Under the pieces are notes generated by a model. It was given only the letters and a program-made list of their open reading frames with translations. It had not been told where the DNA came from and did not search any database. 64,000 bases of DNA, taken from NCBI RefSeq assembly GCF_026339995.1, contig NZ_JAPEPT010000002.1, forward strand, positions 997,501 through 1,061,500, in the 5' to 3' direction. Numbering within the stretch: the stretch's first letter is position 1; every line of letters begins with the position of its first letter. This document shows, piece after piece, positions 47,562 to 56,005 of the stretch. A program made the position numbers and the translations under genes. Source of the stretch: Streptomyces sp. NBC_01481 (GTDB lineage Bacteria > Actinomycetota > Actinomycetes > Streptomycetales > Streptomycetaceae).

Positions 47562-48484
47562 CCGGCCAGATGCCCCAGACGCCGCCGATGCCCCCGCTGC
47601 CGGAGGCACCGGCGCCCGAGCCCGAGCCCGCGCCCGCGCCCGAGGCGGCACACGCGCCGGAGCCCGCGCTCGACGAGGTGCCCGCGGCGGCCGCAGCCGC
47701 GCCGGAGCCCGCGCCCAAGCCCGAGCGCCGGAAGCTGCGCGCAGCGCTCCGCTGGACCGCCGCCGTGCTCGTCTTCGGCTCCCTCGGTGCCGGTGTCGCG
47801 TACGGCATCACCGAGCAGACCCGTACCGACGTCCCCGGCCTCAGCACCAAGGGCGACGGCCGCTGGGTCTATCCGAAGCTGACGATGCCGGTGCTTCCGG
47901 CGGGTGCCGAGCTGCCGTTCGACAAGGGCAACCCCGGCCAGATCCACTACGCGAGCCTGAGCGCGCTGCTGCTTCCGGCGCCCGAGGGCGCGAAGGTCGC
48001 CCCGGCGACCGGCGGCGGCACGAACCTGGTGTCGGCGGACCGTTTCCTCGCGGAGTACCCCGAGGACGAACGGGCCGGCATGAAGGAGGACCTCACCGAC
48101 GGTGGTCTGCTGGACATCGCGGCCCGTAGCTGGACCATGCCGGACGCCACGTCGACTCGGATCTACCTGGTCCGCTTCCGGTCGGGCGCCTTCGCCCGCG
48201 CGTTCAATGTCAATCACCTCGGAGGGGATCTCAACGCCAACCTTCTGGTCAACGGTGTCGAGGACACCGCGCCACTGGACGAGTCGTACCCCTCCGGCGC
48301 GCTCGTCCCCTCGACGGAACGCAACGTGTACGACGAGGCGGCACCCCGTGGCCCCCTTCACGTCCGGCACGCGTACATCACGGCGGGCGACACGGTCGCG
48401 CTGATCGTCCAGTCGAAGAAGGGCACGGCGTCCGCCGTCCCCTTCCACCAGACAGTCGTCCTGCAGAACCAGCTCCTCGGCTAG
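47558..48484 (+). CDS. Single-pass exported membrane protein with Pro/Glu/Ala repeat tail
   Basis: A 308-aa protein. The first 60 residues are a run of PxPEP/PAPEP units, followed by a basic anchor (KPERRKLRAALRW), one helix (about 66-86) and an extracytoplasmic domain with DARSW-type segments and ALIVQSKKG near the end (VVLQNQLLG). GTG start in GTGA overlap with the upstream gene. Same layout as the two upstream genes; probably one envelope complex (inference). Confidence 0.88.
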   Translation: MTGQMPQTPPMPPLPEAPAPEPEPAPAPEAAHAPEPALDEVPAAAAAAPEPAPKPERRKLRAALRWTAAVLVFGSLGAGVAYGITEQTRTDVPGLSTKGDGRWVYPKLTMPVLPAGAELPFDKGNPGQIHYASLSALLLPAPEGAKVAPATGGGTNLVSADRFLAEYPEDERAGMKEDLTDGGLLDIAARSWTMPDATSTRIYLVRFRSGAFARAFNVNHLGGDLNANLLVNGVEDTAPLDESYPSGALVPSTERNVYDEAAPRGPLHVRHAYITAGDTVALIVQSKKGTASAVPFHQTVVLQNQLLG

Positions 48485-48487
48485 AAC

Positions 48488-48517
48488 GCCGGTGCGGCGG
48501 CGCGCCGCCGCACCGGC
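48488..48517 (+). terminator. Terminator of the three-gene membrane operon
   Basis: A 30-base perfect palindrome (two 15-base arms, GCCGGTGCGGCGGCG and its complement, no spacer) starts 3 bases after the stop codon. A 4-base loop would form at the centre. No U-tract. Confidence 0.82.
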
Positions 48518-48636
48518 GCACCGGAGTGCTGGACCGCCGGACCGCTTGCCCGCACCTCAGGCAGAGGGCCGGGCGCCCACCCATTAGGCTGGGCCCCGGC
48601 CCTTTACTGCCCACCCGCTCATCCGAGGAGCACCCC

Positions 48637-48738
48637 GTGCTTGAGGCATTCTTCGAAGCCCTGCTGGTCCTGGTCTGCGTCGGCGTCCTCGCCTTCACCG
48701 GTCTGGCCGTGAAGAAGCTTTACCAGGGTCAGCGCTAG
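48637..48738 (+). CDS. Tiny membrane protein (33 aa)
   Basis: A 33-aa peptide, LEAFFEALLVLVCVGVLAFT plus a short basic end (GLAVKKLYQGQR), with one membrane helix. GTG start after GAGGAG. It ends 36 bases before the nitrobindin-like gene. Conserved-looking composition and a good ribosome site make it credible despite the size; role unknown. Confidence 0.7.
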   Translation: MLEAFFEALLVLVCVGVLAFTGLAVKKLYQGQR

Positions 48739-48774
48739 TCACACCCGTATCTCTACAGATCGCCAGAGCTGCTC

Positions 48775-49347
48775 ATGATCGAGATTCCGTCCGACCTGAA
48801 CCCGGACCTCGTCCCCCTCGCCTTCCTCCTCGGTGCCTGGGAGGGTGTGGGCGTTTCCGATTTCCCGGGGGCCGAGAAGTGCAACTTCGGCCAGTCCGTC
48901 ACCTTCAGCCACGACGGCCGGGACTTCGTCGAGTACGTCTCCCACTCCTGGGTCCTCGACGCCGAGGGCAACAAGGTCAGGCCCCTGGAGTCCGAGTCCG
49001 GCTTCTGGCGTATCGACTCCGACCGCAAGGTCGAGATCGTCATGGTCCGTGACCAGGGCGTCGTCGAGGTCTGGTACGGCGAGCTCGCCGACCAGAAGCC
49101 GCAGATCGACCTGGTGACGGACGCGGTGGCTCGCACCAGGGCGTCCGGCCCGTACAGCGGTGGCAAGCGGCTCTACGGTTATGTGAAGGGCGACCTGATG
49201 TGGGTGGGCGAGAAGTCCACGCCGGAGGTCCCGCTGCGGCCGTACATGTCGGCGCATCTGAAGAAGGTCGTCTCCCCGGAGCAGGTCGCGGCGTGGGCCA
49301 AGGACCTCGGTGACCTCCCCGACGACGGCATCGCCTTCTTCAAGTAA
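48775..49347 (+). CDS. FABP-fold heme protein (nitrobindin-like, DUF1794)
   Basis: A 190-aa beta-barrel of the nitrobindin/THAP4 family. The N-terminal GAWEGVG motif and a late His (YMSAHLKK) that ligates ferric heme in this family are present. Such proteins isomerise peroxynitrite to nitrate or bind NO. The ATG is 36 bases after the tiny membrane protein. It may be linked to the Nur gene downstream (oxidative and metal stress) by location only. Confidence 0.92.
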   Translation: MIEIPSDLNPDLVPLAFLLGAWEGVGVSDFPGAEKCNFGQSVTFSHDGRDFVEYVSHSWVLDAEGNKVRPLESESGFWRIDSDRKVEIVMVRDQGVVEVWYGELADQKPQIDLVTDAVARTRASGPYSGGKRLYGYVKGDLMWVGEKSTPEVPLRPYMSAHLKKVVSPEQVAAWAKDLGDLPDDGIAFFK

Positions 49348-49367
49348 CCCGAAGGGTCTTCCCGGTG

Positions 49368-49388
49368 GCCCTGGCCCGCGGCCAGGGC
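49368..49388 (+). terminator. Hairpin between nitrobindin-like and nur genes
   Basis: A perfect 9-bp stem, GCCCTGGCC paired with GGCCAGGGC, with a 3-base loop, 20 bases after the stop codon of the nitrobindin-like gene. Confidence 0.6.
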
Positions 49389-49440
49389 TGCCTCTGTGGA
49401 CGCAGCCCGTCCGCGGTGGTGCCCCGCCTACACTGGACCC

Positions 49441-49878
49441 GTGGTGAGCACCGACTGGAAGAGCGACCTGCGGCAGCGCGGCTACCGGCTGACCCCTCAG
49501 CGCCAGCTTGTCCTCGAAGCCGTCGACAAGCTTGAGCACGCGACGCCCGACGACATCCTCTCCGAGGTGCGCAGGACCGCGTCCGGCGTGAACATCTCCA
49601 CCGTCTACCGCACCCTGGAGCTCCTCGAAGAGCTCGACCTGGTCTCCCACGCCCACCTCGGCCACGGCGCCCCCACCTACCACCTCGCCGACCGCCACCA
49701 CCACATCCACCTGGTCTGCCGGGACTGTACGAATGTGATCGAGGCGGATGTCGAGGTCGCGGCGGACTTCACCGCGAAGCTGCGCGACACCTTCGGCTTC
49801 GAGACGGACATGAAGCACTTCGCGATCTTCGGCCGCTGTGAGACGTGCACCGCCGAGGCGCCGACTACCGAGTCGTAG
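49441..49878 (+). CDS. nur: Nickel-responsive Fur-family regulator Nur
   Basis: A 145-aa Fur-family repressor starting MVSTDWKSDLRQRGYRLTPQR. The winged helix is followed by the metal-binding HLADRHHHIHLVCRDC segment and a late CETC motif. S. coelicolor Nur (SCO4180) binds nickel, represses nickel transport and sodF and, indirectly, favours sodN. The match in length and His cluster is close. The double GTG start leaves the exact first codon open. Confidence 0.93.
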   Translation: MVSTDWKSDLRQRGYRLTPQRQLVLEAVDKLEHATPDDILSEVRRTASGVNISTVYRTLELLEELDLVSHAHLGHGAPTYHLADRHHHIHLVCRDCTNVIEADVEVAADFTAKLRDTFGFETDMKHFAIFGRCETCTAEAPTTES

Positions 49879-49887
49879 GCTTACCGC

Positions 49888-50853
49888 ATGAAAAGCCCTC
49901 TGCTGTCCCTGCCGGGTGCCGTCGCCGCCGAAGGACATGACGAAGGGGTCGCCGCGCACTACGGCGATCTGTTCCGCGAACAGCGTGCCCTCGCGGACGG
50001 CACCGGCCTCGTCGATCTCTCGCACCGCGGTGTCGTCACCGTCACCGGCGACGACCGCCTGAGCTGGCTGCATCTGCTGCTCACCCAGCATGTGAGCGAG
50101 CTCCCGCCGGGGCAGGCCACCGAGGCGCTGATCCTCTCCGCGCACGGCCACATCGAGCACGCGCTGTATCTCGTCGACGACGGCGAGACGGTCTGGGCAC
50201 ACGTGGAGCCCGGCACGCAGGAGGCGCTGATCGGCTATCTGGAGTCGATGAAGTTCTTCTACCGGGTCGAAGTGGCCGACCGCACCGAGGAGTTCGCCGT
50301 GGTGCATCTGCCCGCCGGCTCCATCGCCAAGGCGCCCGAGGGTGTGGTCGTACGGGAGACCGCGCACGGACGCGATCTGTTTCTGCCGCGCGCCGGCCTG
50401 GAGGCGTACGCGGCGGAGAACGGCCCGGCCGCCGGGATCCTGGCGTACGAGGCACTGCGCATCGAGACCCACCGCCCCCGCCTCGGCTTCGAGACCGACC
50501 ACCGCACCATCCCGCACGAGCTGGGCTGGATCGGCAGCGCCGTCCACCTCCAGAAGGGCTGCTACCGCGGCCAGGAGACCGTCGCGCGTGTCCACAACCT
50601 GGGGAAGCCGCCGCGTCGCCTGGTCTTTCTCCACCTGGACGGCAGCGAGGTGCACCTGCCGCCCCACGGCACCCCGCTCCGGCTCGCGTCGGAGGGCGCG
50701 GAGGGCCGCCAGCTGGGCTTTGTGACCACGTCCGCCCGCCACCACGAGCTCGGCCCGATCGCGCTGGCGCTGGTCAAGCGCAATGTGCCGATGGACGCGG
50801 AGCTGCTGGCCGGAGACACGGCGGCGGCGCAGGAACCCGTCGTCGAGCCGTAG
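49888..50853 (+). CDS. ygfZ: Folate-binding protein YgfZ (tRNA-modifying GTPase partner type)
   Basis: A 321-aa YgfZ/GcvT-fold protein with the signature KGCYRGQET (Cys essential in the family). YgfZ proteins use tetrahydrofolate to help repair or assemble Fe-S clusters, notably for radical-SAM tRNA modification enzymes. It begins 9 bases after nur, so it is probably co-transcribed, linking Fe-S upkeep with metal homeostasis. Confidence 0.93.
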   Translation: MKSPLLSLPGAVAAEGHDEGVAAHYGDLFREQRALADGTGLVDLSHRGVVTVTGDDRLSWLHLLLTQHVSELPPGQATEALILSAHGHIEHALYLVDDGETVWAHVEPGTQEALIGYLESMKFFYRVEVADRTEEFAVVHLPAGSIAKAPEGVVVRETAHGRDLFLPRAGLEAYAAENGPAAGILAYEALRIETHRPRLGFETDHRTIPHELGWIGSAVHLQKGCYRGQETVARVHNLGKPPRRLVFLHLDGSEVHLPPHGTPLRLASEGAEGRQLGFVTTSARHHELGPIALALVKRNVPMDAELLAGDTAAAQEPVVEP

Positions 50854-50907
50854 CCCCGGCCGCCGACCGGCAGGCCTGGCAGGCACGAGGACACCGGAAG
50901 ACGCTCC

Positions 50908-51333
50908 CTAGACCTCGATGATCACCGTGAACGGGCCGTGGTTCGTGAGCGAGACGCGCATGTCCGCCCCGAACCTGCCCGTCCGCACGGTCGCGCCCAG
51001 CGCCCGCAGCTGCACCACCACCTCGTCGACCAGCGGCTCGGCCACCTCGCCGGGCGCGGCCGCGTTCCAGGTGGGGCGTCGGCCCTTCCGGGCGTCCCCG
51101 TAGAGAGTGAACTGCGAAATCACCAGCAAGGGCGCGTTCACGTCCGAGCAGGACTTCTCGCCCTCCAGGATCCGCACCGACCAGAGCTTGCGGGCCAGCT
51201 GCGCCGCCTTCTCCCCGGTGTCCTCGTGGGTGACTCCCACCAGCACACACAGTCCTTCGCCGACGATCTCGCCGACAGTCTCGCCCGCCACGACGACGCT
51301 CGCGCCGTCCACCCTCTGCACCACCGCACGCAT
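50908..51333 (-). CDS. dtd: D-aminoacyl-tRNA deacylase
   Basis: A 141-aa Dtd. Both family motifs are intact: SQFTLYGD and the C-terminal [11 protein letters not shown] (Gly-Pro motif). It removes D-amino acids and glycine wrongly loaded on tRNAs. The ATG giving MRAVVQRV is chosen over a longer frame. It lies convergent with ygfZ and divergent from rsiG. Confidence 0.96.
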   Translation of the reverse strand: MRAVVQRVDGASVVVAGETVGEIVGEGLCVLVGVTHEDTGEKAAQLARKLWSVRILEGEKSCSDVNAPLLVISQFTLYGDARKGRRPTWNAAAPGEVAEPLVDEVVVQLRALGATVRTGRFGADMRVSLTNHGPFTVIIEV

Positions 51334-51481
51334 ACAGACCAACCTATCTGGGGCTGAACGGGTGCAGAGCACCTGCGTCAGATGCGCAGGGAGTGGCACG
51401 ATGCATCAAGGCGGTGCTTCCCCCAGGCCCTCCGGGCCCGGGGAGACCACATGCACCGGTCGAGGGGACGGACACACGCAT

Positions 51482-52102
51482 ATGAGCACATCTGGCGCCG
51501 GGCAGCCGCTGCCCGGTCCCGTATCCACACCTGCATCTCCCGTCGGAACGACGTGTGCGGTACGGCCGCCCATGCAGCGCATCTCCGGCGCCCTGCCGGA
51601 GCCCCCGGAGTACGACCTCCCCGCCCTTCGGCTGCCCGAGCTGCGCACCCTGCGCCGTGACTCGCATCGCGACGAGGCGGATCTCAGCTACGTACGACGG
51701 CTGTTGCAGGGACGGATCGACATCCTGCGTGCCGAGCTGGCCCGGCGCAGAGACCCGGTGACCCCGGTCGTCCCGGAGTCCCCGGTCGTCGACCGGCTGT
51801 CGGAGATCCTGGCCGACGCGCCGTCGCGGCACCGCTCCTCCGCGCGCCATGTCACGCTCTCGACGCCGCACAACGAGGAGTACCGGCGGCTGGCCGCCGA
51901 CATGCTCGCCGATGTCGAGCTCTCGGACCTCGACGCCCGCACGGACGAGGAGCTGCACGCGGCGATGGGACGGCTGATCCGCTACGAGCAGCAGGTCTCC
52001 CGCCGCCGTCAGCTGCTGCAGCGGACCGCGGACGACTGCAGCGCGGAGATCGCCCGCAGGTACCGTGACGGCGAAGCGCAAGTGGACGACCTGCTCACCT
52101 GA
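51482..52102 (+). CDS. rsiG: RsiG, c-di-GMP-dependent anti-sigma factor of WhiG
   Basis: A 206-aa helical protein with an unstructured Pro-rich N-terminus. Two copies of the E(X3)S(X2)R(X3)Q(X3)D motif are present: E65-S69-R72-Q76-D80 and E169-S173-R176-Q180-D184. This is the c-di-GMP-binding signature of RsiG, which holds the sporulation sigma factor WhiG inactive while c-di-GMP is high. Start choice among several in-frame ATGs is uncertain (51401 is the longest). Confidence 0.93.
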   Translation: MSTSGAGQPLPGPVSTPASPVGTTCAVRPPMQRISGALPEPPEYDLPALRLPELRTLRRDSHRDEADLSYVRRLLQGRIDILRAELARRRDPVTPVVPESPVVDRLSEILADAPSRHRSSARHVTLSTPHNEEYRRLAADMLADVELSDLDARTDEELHAAMGRLIRYEQQVSRRRQLLQRTADDCSAEIARRYRDGEAQVDDLLT

Positions 52103-52122
52103 AGCGATTGATCGCACCGAGT

Positions 52123-52151
52123 CTTCCGGGAGCGGGCTCACGCCCCGGAAG
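52123..52151 (+). terminator. Terminator after rsiG
   Basis: An 8-bp perfect stem (CTTCCGGG paired with CCCGGAAG) around a 13-base loop begins 20 bases after the rsiG stop. Confidence 0.6.
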
Positions 52152-52273
52152 GCCCGCGATGAGCTCAACTCCGAGCACGTGGCGGTCGGCGCCATCAGCG
52201 CGGTCTTCTTGTCATACCGGGGCTGTGGAAACTCGGATGCGGGCCGGTCGGCGTTCGGCCTAGCGTGGTTCGC

Positions 52274-53518
52274 ATGAGCGTCGAAACCCGCGTCATCACC
52301 GAGTCCGAGTACCCCGACTGGCTGCGGGCACTGAACACCGGCTTTCTGCGGCCGCCGGTGATCTCGGACGAGGAGGTCGCGTCGCGCCGGCCGCACACCG
52401 ACCTCGCGCGGGTGCGCGGCGCGTTCGACGAAGGCCGTTGTGTGGCGACGTTCCGCTCTTTCGACCAGCAGCTCACGACCGTGGGCGGCGCCGCGCTCCC
52501 CGCGAGTGCCGTCTCGAATGTCACGGTCTCGCCCACCCACCGCCGCCGTGGCCTGCTCAGCCGCATGATGGCCGCGGACCTTGCCGAGGCGAAGGAACGC
52601 GGCGACGTCGTGTCCACGCTGATCGCCGCGGAGTACCCGATATACGGGCGCTACGGCTTCGGCCCCGCCGCCTGGATGACCGAATGGGCGGTCGACGTAC
52701 CGCGCACGGGCCTCGACCCCCGCTGGTCGGGCCCGTCCGACGGCGGCCGTATCGACCTGGTGGACGCGGCTGACGTACGCAAACTCGGCCCGGAACTGCA
52801 TGCGCGGCTGGCGGCCGTGCAGCCGGGCGTGGTGAGCCGCAACGAGCGCTGGTGGCAGCTGAACACGGGCCAGGTGCAGCTGCCCGGCCAGCCCTGGACG
52901 GAGCCGTACTACGCGGTCCACCGCTCCGCGTCCGGGGAGATCGAGGGCCTGCTGGCCTACGAGGCGGACGACAAGTGGGGCGACGCCAAGCAGCCGCTGA
53001 ACACCGCGACGGTGCGCGAGCTGCTGGCGCTGACGCCTGCGGCGGAGCGCGCGCTGTGGCACTACGTCTGCTCGGTCGACTGGATAGCCACGGTCAAGTC
53101 GGGCTTTCGCGCTCCGGACGACCTGCTCCCGCTGCTGCTCCCGGACCCGCGCGCGGCGCGGATCCTGACGCACGCGGACTTCCTGTGGGTGCGGATCCTG
53201 GATGTCGTACGAGCCCTGGAGGCGCGCACGTACGCGGCCGCCGCGACCCTGGTCCTGGACGTCCAGGACTCCGCGGGCCTCGCGGGCGGCACCTTCCGGC
53301 TGGACGCCTCACCGGAGGGGGCGGTGTGCGCCCCGTCGGTCGAGTCGCCCGATCTGACGCTGGATGTACGGGAGTTGGGTGCGCTGTACCTGGGTGACGA
53401 GTCGGCGGTCAGGCTGTCGGCACTGGGTCTGGTGGCCGAGGGGACGCCGGGGGCGGCGGCCGTCACGGACGGGTTGTTCCGTACGTCGCGGCGGCCCTGG
53501 TGCCCGGACGTGTTCTGA
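52274..53518 (+). CDS. Eis-like multi-domain N-acetyltransferase
   Basis: A 414-aa Eis-family protein: an N-terminal GNAT domain with the acetyl-CoA motif [14 protein letters not shown], a second degenerate GNAT domain and a C-terminal sterol-carrier-like domain. The final residue is Phe (CPDVF), which in Eis provides the catalytic carboxylate. Eis enzymes multi-acetylate aminoglycosides and lysine side chains; natural substrate here unknown. ATG start 9 bases into the longest frame. Confidence 0.93.
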   Translation: MSVETRVITESEYPDWLRALNTGFLRPPVISDEEVASRRPHTDLARVRGAFDEGRCVATFRSFDQQLTTVGGAALPASAVSNVTVSPTHRRRGLLSRMMAADLAEAKERGDVVSTLIAAEYPIYGRYGFGPAAWMTEWAVDVPRTGLDPRWSGPSDGGRIDLVDAADVRKLGPELHARLAAVQPGVVSRNERWWQLNTGQVQLPGQPWTEPYYAVHRSASGEIEGLLAYEADDKWGDAKQPLNTATVRELLALTPAAERALWHYVCSVDWIATVKSGFRAPDDLLPLLLPDPRAARILTHADFLWVRILDVVRALEARTYAAAATLVLDVQDSAGLAGGTFRLDASPEGAVCAPSVESPDLTLDVRELGALYLGDESAVRLSALGLVAEGTPGAAAVTDGLFRTSRRPWCPDVF

Positions 53519-53542
53519 CGTCCGGGCGGGTGGTCAAAGGCG

Positions 53543-53570
53543 CGGTCAGGGTCAGGGGCAGGGTCAGGGT
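53543..53570. repeat. Short GGTCAGGG tandem repeats at convergent gene ends
   Basis: GGTCAGGG recurs (53544, 53549 variant, 53562) across the end of the minus-strand small ORF. Simple-sequence array, no further structure. Confidence 0.6.
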
Positions 53571-53731
53571 CCGGCGCTCACGGCGGGCGCCACCAGCAGG
53601 AGGCCGCCGATTCCTGCGCAGGTGGCGTTCTCTGTCTTCAGTCCGGCGGCCAGCAGGGCGAGTCCCAGCGCAGCCATGGCGCCGAAGCGCCACTGCACGT
53701 ACTGCTCGATGACAAGAGTGATCAAGGGCAC
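53564..53731 (-). CDS. Small hydrophobic membrane protein (55 aa)
   Basis: A 55-aa frame, starting MPLITLVIEQYVQWRFGAM, with one or two hydrophobic segments and a short linker (KTENATCAG). The GTG start is preceded by AGGAGGG at ideal spacing, which is the main support. It is divergent from the GntR gene, and its start is 125 bases from the GntR operator cluster, so it may be under the same control. Function not recognisable. Confidence 0.65.
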   Translation of the reverse strand: MPLITLVIEQYVQWRFGAMAALGLALLAAGLKTENATCAGIGGLLLVAPAVSAGP

Positions 53732-53855
53732 GGCGATCCCTCCTCAAGGTGGGGAGTGGAGCGGCACAAGGGGATGCGGACGGATCCGCGCGCGACACCC
53801 GTACGACGGTGGACGGGTGAGCAGGGAAGTGCGGTGGCGCTTCGCCAGGTTGGAC

Positions 53856-53947
53856 AAGTTGGCGACCAACTTCAATGAAGTTGTCCCCTCTTGGTTGCAG
53901 TTCATAAACAACTTCCGGGGAACTCCCGCTAGTTAGCCAGAAGTTGT
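53856..53947. promoter_or_regulatory. Cluster of GntR-type operator half-sites
   Basis: A perfect 17-bp palindrome AAGTTGG-CGA-CCAACTT (53856-53872) is followed by GAAGTTGT (53877-53884), ACAACTTC (53908-53915) and GAAGTTGT (53940-53947), the last ending 12 bases before the GntR gene. Arrangement and proximity suggest autoregulation. Confidence 0.7.
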
Positions 53948-53958
53948 AGCGTTTTGTT

Positions 53959-54849
53959 GTGACCCATGAGCACGCTGCAGTGAACGGCGTCAGGAACCGC
54001 CCCTCGCCCGCCGACGTGGCAGAGATCCTGACCGAACGCATCCGCTCCGGCCGGCTGAAGAGCGGTGAGCGGATGCCGACCCAGGAGAGCCTGGCCGAAG
54101 AGTTCGGCGTGGAGCGACGCGCTGTGCGCCAGGCGCTTGATCTGCTGCGCGAGGCGGGCCTGCTCACCGCTGCCGTCAAGGGCGCTCCCGCCCGGATCGC
54201 ACTCCCGGCCGAGGCGGACCCCGCGGTGGAGGAGCCCCAGCAGACGGCCGCCGGGCTCGGGCCCCGCCTCATCGAGGCGTTCGAGAAACCCCATGTCCGT
54301 ATCGACGCGGTCTCGCTGACCGCGGAGTCCCTCAACATGGCACTCGCCGAGCCGCTCCGGCTCATCCGCTCGGGCCGGATCACGCCCGAGACCGTGAAGG
54401 TCCGGGTGATGGTGCCCTCGCGCGACCTGGACCTCGCCTTTCCCCGCCCGGCGGAGGAGGAGTCCGGTGACGGCCAACTGGTCCACGATCACTGGCTGTC
54501 GCTGCGCAACAACCACGGCGCCGTCCTGCGCCACAGCCTGCGCGCCCTGCGCAGCACCCGCGGCATCGACGTCGAGGTGACGCTCAGGGCGCTGCCGTTC
54601 ACCCCGCCCGTGAAGCTGTATCTGCTGAACGGCTCCGAGGCGTTGTTCGCGTTCTACACCGTCACAAAGCGGGAGGAGCAGATCGACGACACACCCCTGG
54701 AGATCTTCGACGTGCTCGGCAGCAACTCGATGCTCTTCCCGTTCGGGCTGGGCGGAGGGGCACGGGACGAGGCCTTCGTGACGCAGGCGCAGGAGTGGTT
54801 CGACGGGCTGTGGGGCACGCTCGCCAAGGGAATCACCCTGGGCAGCTGA
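53959..54849 (+). CDS. GntR-family regulator, DevA-like
   Basis: A 296-aa regulator with an N-terminal GntR winged helix (SPADVAEILTERIRSGRLKSG, RMPTQESLAEEFGVERRAVRQAL) and a long effector domain unlike the FadR or HutC types. It resembles DevA (SCO4190) and its paralogue SCO4188, GntR regulators needed for aerial development and followed by a HAD-type hydrolase gene (devB). The same gene pair is seen here. GTG start 12 bases after the last operator half-site. Confidence 0.88.
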   Translation: MTHEHAAVNGVRNRPSPADVAEILTERIRSGRLKSGERMPTQESLAEEFGVERRAVRQALDLLREAGLLTAAVKGAPARIALPAEADPAVEEPQQTAAGLGPRLIEAFEKPHVRIDAVSLTAESLNMALAEPLRLIRSGRITPETVKVRVMVPSRDLDLAFPRPAEEESGDGQLVHDHWLSLRNNHGAVLRHSLRALRSTRGIDVEVTLRALPFTPPVKLYLLNGSEALFAFYTVTKREEQIDDTPLEIFDVLGSNSMLFPFGLGGGARDEAFVTQAQEWFDGLWGTLAKGITLGS

Positions 54850-54975
54850 TCGGCGCCACTCCGGTGGGCCTTCCGCTCGCTCACCGCCAACTGCCCGACC
54901 GCCGAGGGTGGTTGCGGGCAGTATGGGGAGTGGTGGCACCGGCACGCCGCCCTCTGCCGCGACGGACGGAGCGAC

Positions 54976-55737
54976 GTGACTGAATCGGAAGTGACCGACC
55001 TGACCGACGTGCCCGACCTGACCGGGGACCTGGTCGGCCTCTTCGGCGCCGCCAAGTGCGTTCTCTTCGACTTCGACGGGCCGGTCTGTCATCTCTTCGA
55101 CGGGCATCCGGCCTCCGGAATCGCTGCCGAGCTCCGGGGCTGGGCGGCGCAGAACGTCCCGGGTGACGTGGTGGTGGAAGCGGGCTCCGTCGATGATCCC
55201 CTCGCCCTGCTGAGAGCCGCCGCGCTCATGTACCCGGACAGCGACCTGGTGAAGGAAATGGAGCAGCAGCTGACCTCGCAGGAGTTGCGGGCGACCCTGA
55301 CAGCGGAGCCGACGGAGGACGCCGACCTGCTGATACGCCGGCTCGGCGCGGCCGGATTCCGGCTCGCTGTCACGACGAACAACTCCGAGCACGCGGTGCG
55401 GAGCTATCTCGAGCGCACCGGCCTTTCGGACCTCTTCGGGGAGCACATCCACGGCCGCAAGCCGGATCCGAAACTCATGAAACCGGACCCGGACTGCCTC
55501 AGGAGGGCGCTGGACACGACCGGTTCGACCGCTGCCGAGTCCCTGATGATCGGGGATTCGGCAGCGGACTGTCGGGCCGCCTCCACACTCGGCGTCCCCT
55601 TCCTCGGATACGCGCGCGACGAGTCGAAGCGTGGGCCGCTTCGCAGAGCGGGGGCACAGGACAAGGCGATCGTGGCCACCATGTCGGAGCTGCTGCCGGT
55701 TCTCGACGCCCTGGAGTCGGCCCACCGTAGGGACTGA
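54976..55737 (+). CDS. HAD-superfamily phosphatase, DevB-like
   Basis: A 253-aa HAD hydrolase: motif I is FDFDGP (both Asp present), motif II is TTNNSE, Lys is in HGRKPDPK, and motif IV is GDSAADC. It should dephosphorylate a small metabolite. GTG start; it follows the GntR gene by 126 bases in the same direction, as devB follows devA. The downstream gene is separated by 268 bases with operator-like sites. Confidence 0.9.
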   Translation: MTESEVTDLTDVPDLTGDLVGLFGAAKCVLFDFDGPVCHLFDGHPASGIAAELRGWAAQNVPGDVVVEAGSVDDPLALLRAAALMYPDSDLVKEMEQQLTSQELRATLTAEPTEDADLLIRRLGAAGFRLAVTTNNSEHAVRSYLERTGLSDLFGEHIHGRKPDPKLMKPDPDCLRRALDTTGSTAAESLMIGDSAADCRAASTLGVPFLGYARDESKRGPLRRAGAQDKAIVATMSELLPVLDALESAHRRD

Positions 55738-55764
55738 CTGCCAAGTGCCTAGGGTCCCATCGAA

Positions 55765-55801
55765 AGTTGGCCAATGCTGCCGACCAACTGACGAGAGTTG
55801 G
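55765..55801. promoter_or_regulatory. Second group of AGTTGG/CCAACT sites
   Basis: AGTTGG (55765-55770), CCAACT (55784-55789) and AGTTGG (55796-55801), with TTGGCCAA as a small palindrome at 55768-55775. The core matches the sites before the GntR gene, so the regulator may also act on the kinase-fold gene at 56006. A GGAAGGGTACCTTCC near-palindrome lies further on at about 55952. Confidence 0.6.
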
Positions 55802-56005
55802 ACGGCTGCAGTAGGTTCGCGTGAGGGCGGCCCGTTCAAGGCGCCTTCGAGCAGTCCTGGCTACTTTTCGAAACGTGCCGGTCACCCAGGGCGGATCAGT
55901 TGGTTGTGGGCGAGTGACAACGCCGTAAACCTCCCCCAGAAACACCGGCAGGAAGGGTACCTTCCTCGAATCACTTCCTGATCCGGAACACCAAGGGCAT
56001 CAGCC

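Noticed and set aside
48739..50886. 715-aa minus-strand frame
   Set aside because: Antisense to the nitrobindin-like, nur and ygfZ genes, all of which have strong family motifs.
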